Source: Aureimonas mangrovi (GTDB taxonomy: Bacteria; Pseudomonadota; Alphaproteobacteria; Rhizobiales; Rhizobiaceae). Taken from it: DNA of 64,000 bases. The position numbers were made by a program, and so were the translations under genes. How positions within the stretch are numbered: position 1 is the first letter of the stretch; each line of letters begins with the position of its first letter. The DNA lies in the NCBI RefSeq assembly GCF_014058705.1, contig NZ_CP059692.1:1369001-1433000 (forward strand), in the 5' to 3' direction. The notes under the pieces were generated by a model. It saw nothing but the letters and a program-made list of their open reading frames with translations. It ran no database searches and was not told the origin of the DNA. Positions 62,194-64,000 of this stretch are shown in pieces.

Positions 62194-62975
62194 CCGCGCT
62201 TTCCGCCCGCCTCGGGCTCCTTCGGTCCATCGCGATGTATCATGGCCAGCCCTGGCGAAAGCGTGGGCTGAAAAAGCTCTACGCCTCGTTCCTGTGCCCC
62301 GGCGACCTCATCTTCGACGTAGGCGCGCATGTCGGCAACCGCGCGCGCATCGCACAGAAGCTCGGCGCGCGCGTCGTGGCGCTGGAGCCGCAGCCCCTCT
62401 TTGCCGCTTTCCTGCGTCGGGGGGCGCGGAACGGATTGGAGGTCGTCGAGAAGGCTGTCGGCGCGGCTGCGGGCCATGCAACCTTGCGGATTTCACGGCT
62501 GCATCCGACGGTCTCGACGCTTTCGGCGGGATGGATCGGGACGGTCGGGGGAACGAAAGGCTTCTCGGCCGTAATCTGGGACGCCGAAGCCGAGGTCGAG
62601 GTGACCACGCTCGACGCGCTGATCGTCGAATATGGCATGCCGGCCTTCTGCAAGATCGACGTGGAGGGCCTGGAGGCCGAGATTCTCGATGGGCTCTCGC
62701 AGCCTGTCGAATTGGTCGCCTTCGAGTATCTGCCGGCCGCGCTCGATGTGGCGCAAGCGTGCCTCGATCGCCTGGCCGCGCTCGGCGACTACGAGTTCAA
62801 CCGCGTGGAAGGCGAGGGCTGGCGGTTCCGGTCCGAGGAATGGCTCTCCCGCGAAGCGATGGCCCTCGAACTTTCCCTGCTGGACGAAACCGATCGCTCC
62901 GGCGACATCTACGCCCGCTTACGGCGCAGCGCCAGAAGACCAGGCAGCGCGCCGGCGAGGCTGATCAGTCCGTAG
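62190..62975 (+). CDS. FkbM-family SAM methyltransferase
   Basis: Methyltransferase of 261 residues of the FkbM type, commonly O-methylating sugars or hydroxyls. SAM motif I is IFDVGAHVGNRARIA (about residues 41-55), VVALEPQP follows at about 62, and the late FCKIDVEGLEAEIL motif is typical of FkbM. It starts at a GTG that overlaps the CDP-alcohol transferase stop by 4 bp and is the last gene of the plus-strand cluster. Its C-terminal codons overlap the convergent flippase-like gene by 67 bp. A second methyltransferase besides the one at 59360 suggests a heavily methylated product. Confidence 0.87.
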   Translation: MTALSARLGLLRSIAMYHGQPWRKRGLKKLYASFLCPGDLIFDVGAHVGNRARIAQKLGARVVALEPQPLFAAFLRRGARNGLEVVEKAVGAAAGHATLRISRLHPTVSTLSAGWIGTVGGTKGFSAVIWDAEAEVEVTTLDALIVEYGMPAFCKIDVEGLEAEILDGLSQPVELVAFEYLPAALDVAQACLDRLAALGDYEFNRVEGEGWRFRSEEWLSREAMALELSLLDETDRSGDIYARLRRSARRPGSAPARLISP

Positions 62976-63910
62976 AGAACGGCCGAGGCGACGCCGGCAG
63001 AGGACGGAAGAAGGATAAGCGGCCAGAGCGCGGCGGCAACCGCCTCGCGCAGGCCCCAGCCCGAGATCGAGACCGGCACGAGCATCGTCAGGAGGGCGAG
63101 CGGGATGACGGTGATCCATGCAACGGCTGGCACGGGCCGCCCGATGGCGAGCGCGGCCAGCGCGAAGATCCCGACATAGGTGAAGACGAGCGCGACGCTG
63201 AGCAGGCCCTGGATCAGCCATGCTCCGTCCTGCCAGTAGGCGCGTTTCAGGTCTGGGCCGAAGCTCTTGATGAAGGCGCGCACGCGGCCCGGCCCGAAGA
63301 ACGCGGCGAGCGCGGCGCTCAGCGCGAGGACGCCCACGAGGACGAGGCCGGATATCAGCACCTGCGTCGATTCGTCCGGTGCCCGGCGACCCACCACGAA
63401 GGGCCACGCGATGAGGCCTACCGCCGTGACGGCGAAGAATGCGATCTGGCCGGCGGCGCGCTCGAGTACGATCGCGCGAACCGTCAGTCCCCAGCGCGCC
63501 TTGCCCTTCTCGTCCCGCGTACGGTTGCGCGCGGCCCGCAGCGCATCGCCTCCCATGCCGCCAGGCACCACCTGGTTGACCAGCGTCGTCAGGTAGTATT
63601 CCCGATAGGCGATCTTGCGCGGAATGCGCTGGCCGAGCCGTGCTGCGGTGAAGCGCCAACGCTCAGCCGAGAGGAGGATCTGCACTTGCATCACCAGCAA
63701 TCCGCCGAGCACCGGCAGGATGTCGGCGCGCCGCAGAGCGGAAAGGGCGGCGTCGGCGTCGATCGCGATGAAGGTCAGCGACAGGATCAGGATCGGCGCG
63801 ACGATCCGCAGCACCGGCAGCCACGCGCGTGGACTGCGCGCGGCGCGCAGCAGCGAGCGCTTTCGGCGCGGCGCCGTCACGGTCGTCGTTTCCAGGGCGC
63901 GATCACTCAT
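62909..63910 (-). CDS. YbhN/AglD-type membrane protein (lysylphosphatidylglycerol synthase TM region, UPF0104)
   Basis: Integral membrane protein of 333 residues with about eight hydrophobic segments. LTTLVNQVVPGGMGGDALRA (about 109-128) is the conserved first motif of the family, and VPVSISGWGLREAVA (about 275-289) the second. The group includes the MprF membrane half and flippase-like proteins linked to glycolipid genes. It overlaps the FkbM gene by 67 bp on the opposite strand, and its start overlaps an upstream stop codon (ATGA), so it is probably the second gene of a minus-strand operon continuing beyond the window. Confidence 0.85.
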   Translation of the reverse strand: MSDRALETTTVTAPRRKRSLLRAARSPRAWLPVLRIVAPILILSLTFIAIDADAALSALRRADILPVLGGLLVMQVQILLSAERWRFTAARLGQRIPRKIAYREYYLTTLVNQVVPGGMGGDALRAARNRTRDEKGKARWGLTVRAIVLERAAGQIAFFAVTAVGLIAWPFVVGRRAPDESTQVLISGLVLVGVLALSAALAAFFGPGRVRAFIKSFGPDLKRAYWQDGAWLIQGLLSVALVFTYVGIFALAALAIGRPVPAVAWITVIPLALLTMLVPVSISGWGLREAVAAALWPLILLPSSAGVASAVLYGLISLAGALPGLLALRRKRA

Positions 63911-64000
63911 GCGGCGGGGCGTCCTTGAACGTTGAGGCGGCGCGGAGCGGTCGTGTCGCGCCGATCGCGATGGGGGTGCGGATCGCCATCGGCATCCTCG
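63907..64000 (-). CDS. C-terminal fragment of an upstream gene (window edge)
   Basis: The minus strand is open from base 64000 to a TGA at 63907-63909 that overlaps the ATG of the flippase-like gene by 4 bp (ATGA). About 30 residues are visible, Asp/Arg/His-rich and ending in Q-G-R-P-A-A. The translational coupling makes a real gene end likely, but nothing identifies it. Confidence 0.4.
   Translation of the reverse strand, partial: EDADGDPHPHRDRRDTTAPRRLNVQGRPAA

Noticed and set aside
62051-63928. 625-codon open frame on the plus strand
   Set aside because: Crosses the FkbM gene out of frame and is antisense to the flippase-like gene; low-complexity charged composition.

Overview
The window is GC-rich, tightly packed bacterial chromosome (57 protein genes seen, many with 4-bp overlaps, and one tRNA). 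It reads as an alphaproteobacterium of the Hyphomicrobiales (Rhizobiales). The best evidence is the acpXL-fabF2XL-fabF1XL-adh2XL-lpxXL block, which that order uses to put a very-long-chain fatty acid on lipid A. An entericidin-type lipoprotein behind an EcfG-like promoter and a PTPS-like/RibA-like/glycosyltransferase cluster fit the same assignment. The family (perhaps Aurantimonadaceae-like) is a guess.

Layout. 1-3272: end of an oligopeptide-type ABC importer operon (truncated binding protein and two permeases). 3269-8595 (minus): a four-gene unit of ABC exporter-like protein, cyclic-nucleotide-binding protein, MBL-fold hydrolase and class III nucleotide cyclase. The ABC protein has lost its ATPase residues and the cyclase its usual purine-selecting residues. 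8734-15676: glycan genes (three or four glycosyltransferases, one fused to a deacetylase-like domain, and a UDP-sugar dehydrogenase). 16156-18185: an FAH-family hydrolase, a small winged-helix-like protein, about 0.5 kb of possible gene relic, and tRNA-Lys(CTT). 18509-27376: a polyprenyl-phosphate pentose pathway like the mycobacterial decaprenylphosphoryl-arabinose route (HAD-UbiA fusion, DprE1-like oxidase, SMR-type flippase, SDR), plus an aminotransferase, a large GT-C-like membrane protein and a YbhN/AglD-type membrane protein.

27510-32832: small envelope proteins, a ProVW-type osmolyte transporter without its binding protein, a single-domain response regulator and a GGDEF/EAL protein. 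32914-37730: the lipid A VLCFA cluster, without the fabZXL dehydratase gene usually found inside it. 37891-44138: DusA, a TauE-type exporter, an aspartic protease, DUF1289, a histidine kinase, a GST, a UDG-family protein and an Lrp regulator. 44208-50911: an amino-acid ABC importer lacking its ATPase gene, MobA, two transporters, a glycine-zipper lipoprotein and MoaA. 51016-56820: DUF971, an Anbu/alpha-E/ATP-grasp cluster without its transglutaminase, a D,D-carboxypeptidase and a NUDIX protein.

56889-62975 is a seven-gene, same-strand cluster: zinc-less MDR, 6-pyruvoyl-tetrahydropterin-synthase-like protein with lost active-site residues, glycosyltransferase, methyltransferase, RibA-like GTP cyclohydrolase, CDP-alcohol phosphotransferase and FkbM methyltransferase. 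It looks like an uncharacterised route to a modified, glycosylated pterin or other GTP-derived compound. This cluster and the 3269-8595 unit are the best candidates for undescribed systems. A YbhN/AglD-type membrane protein on the minus strand and the tail of another gene close the window.
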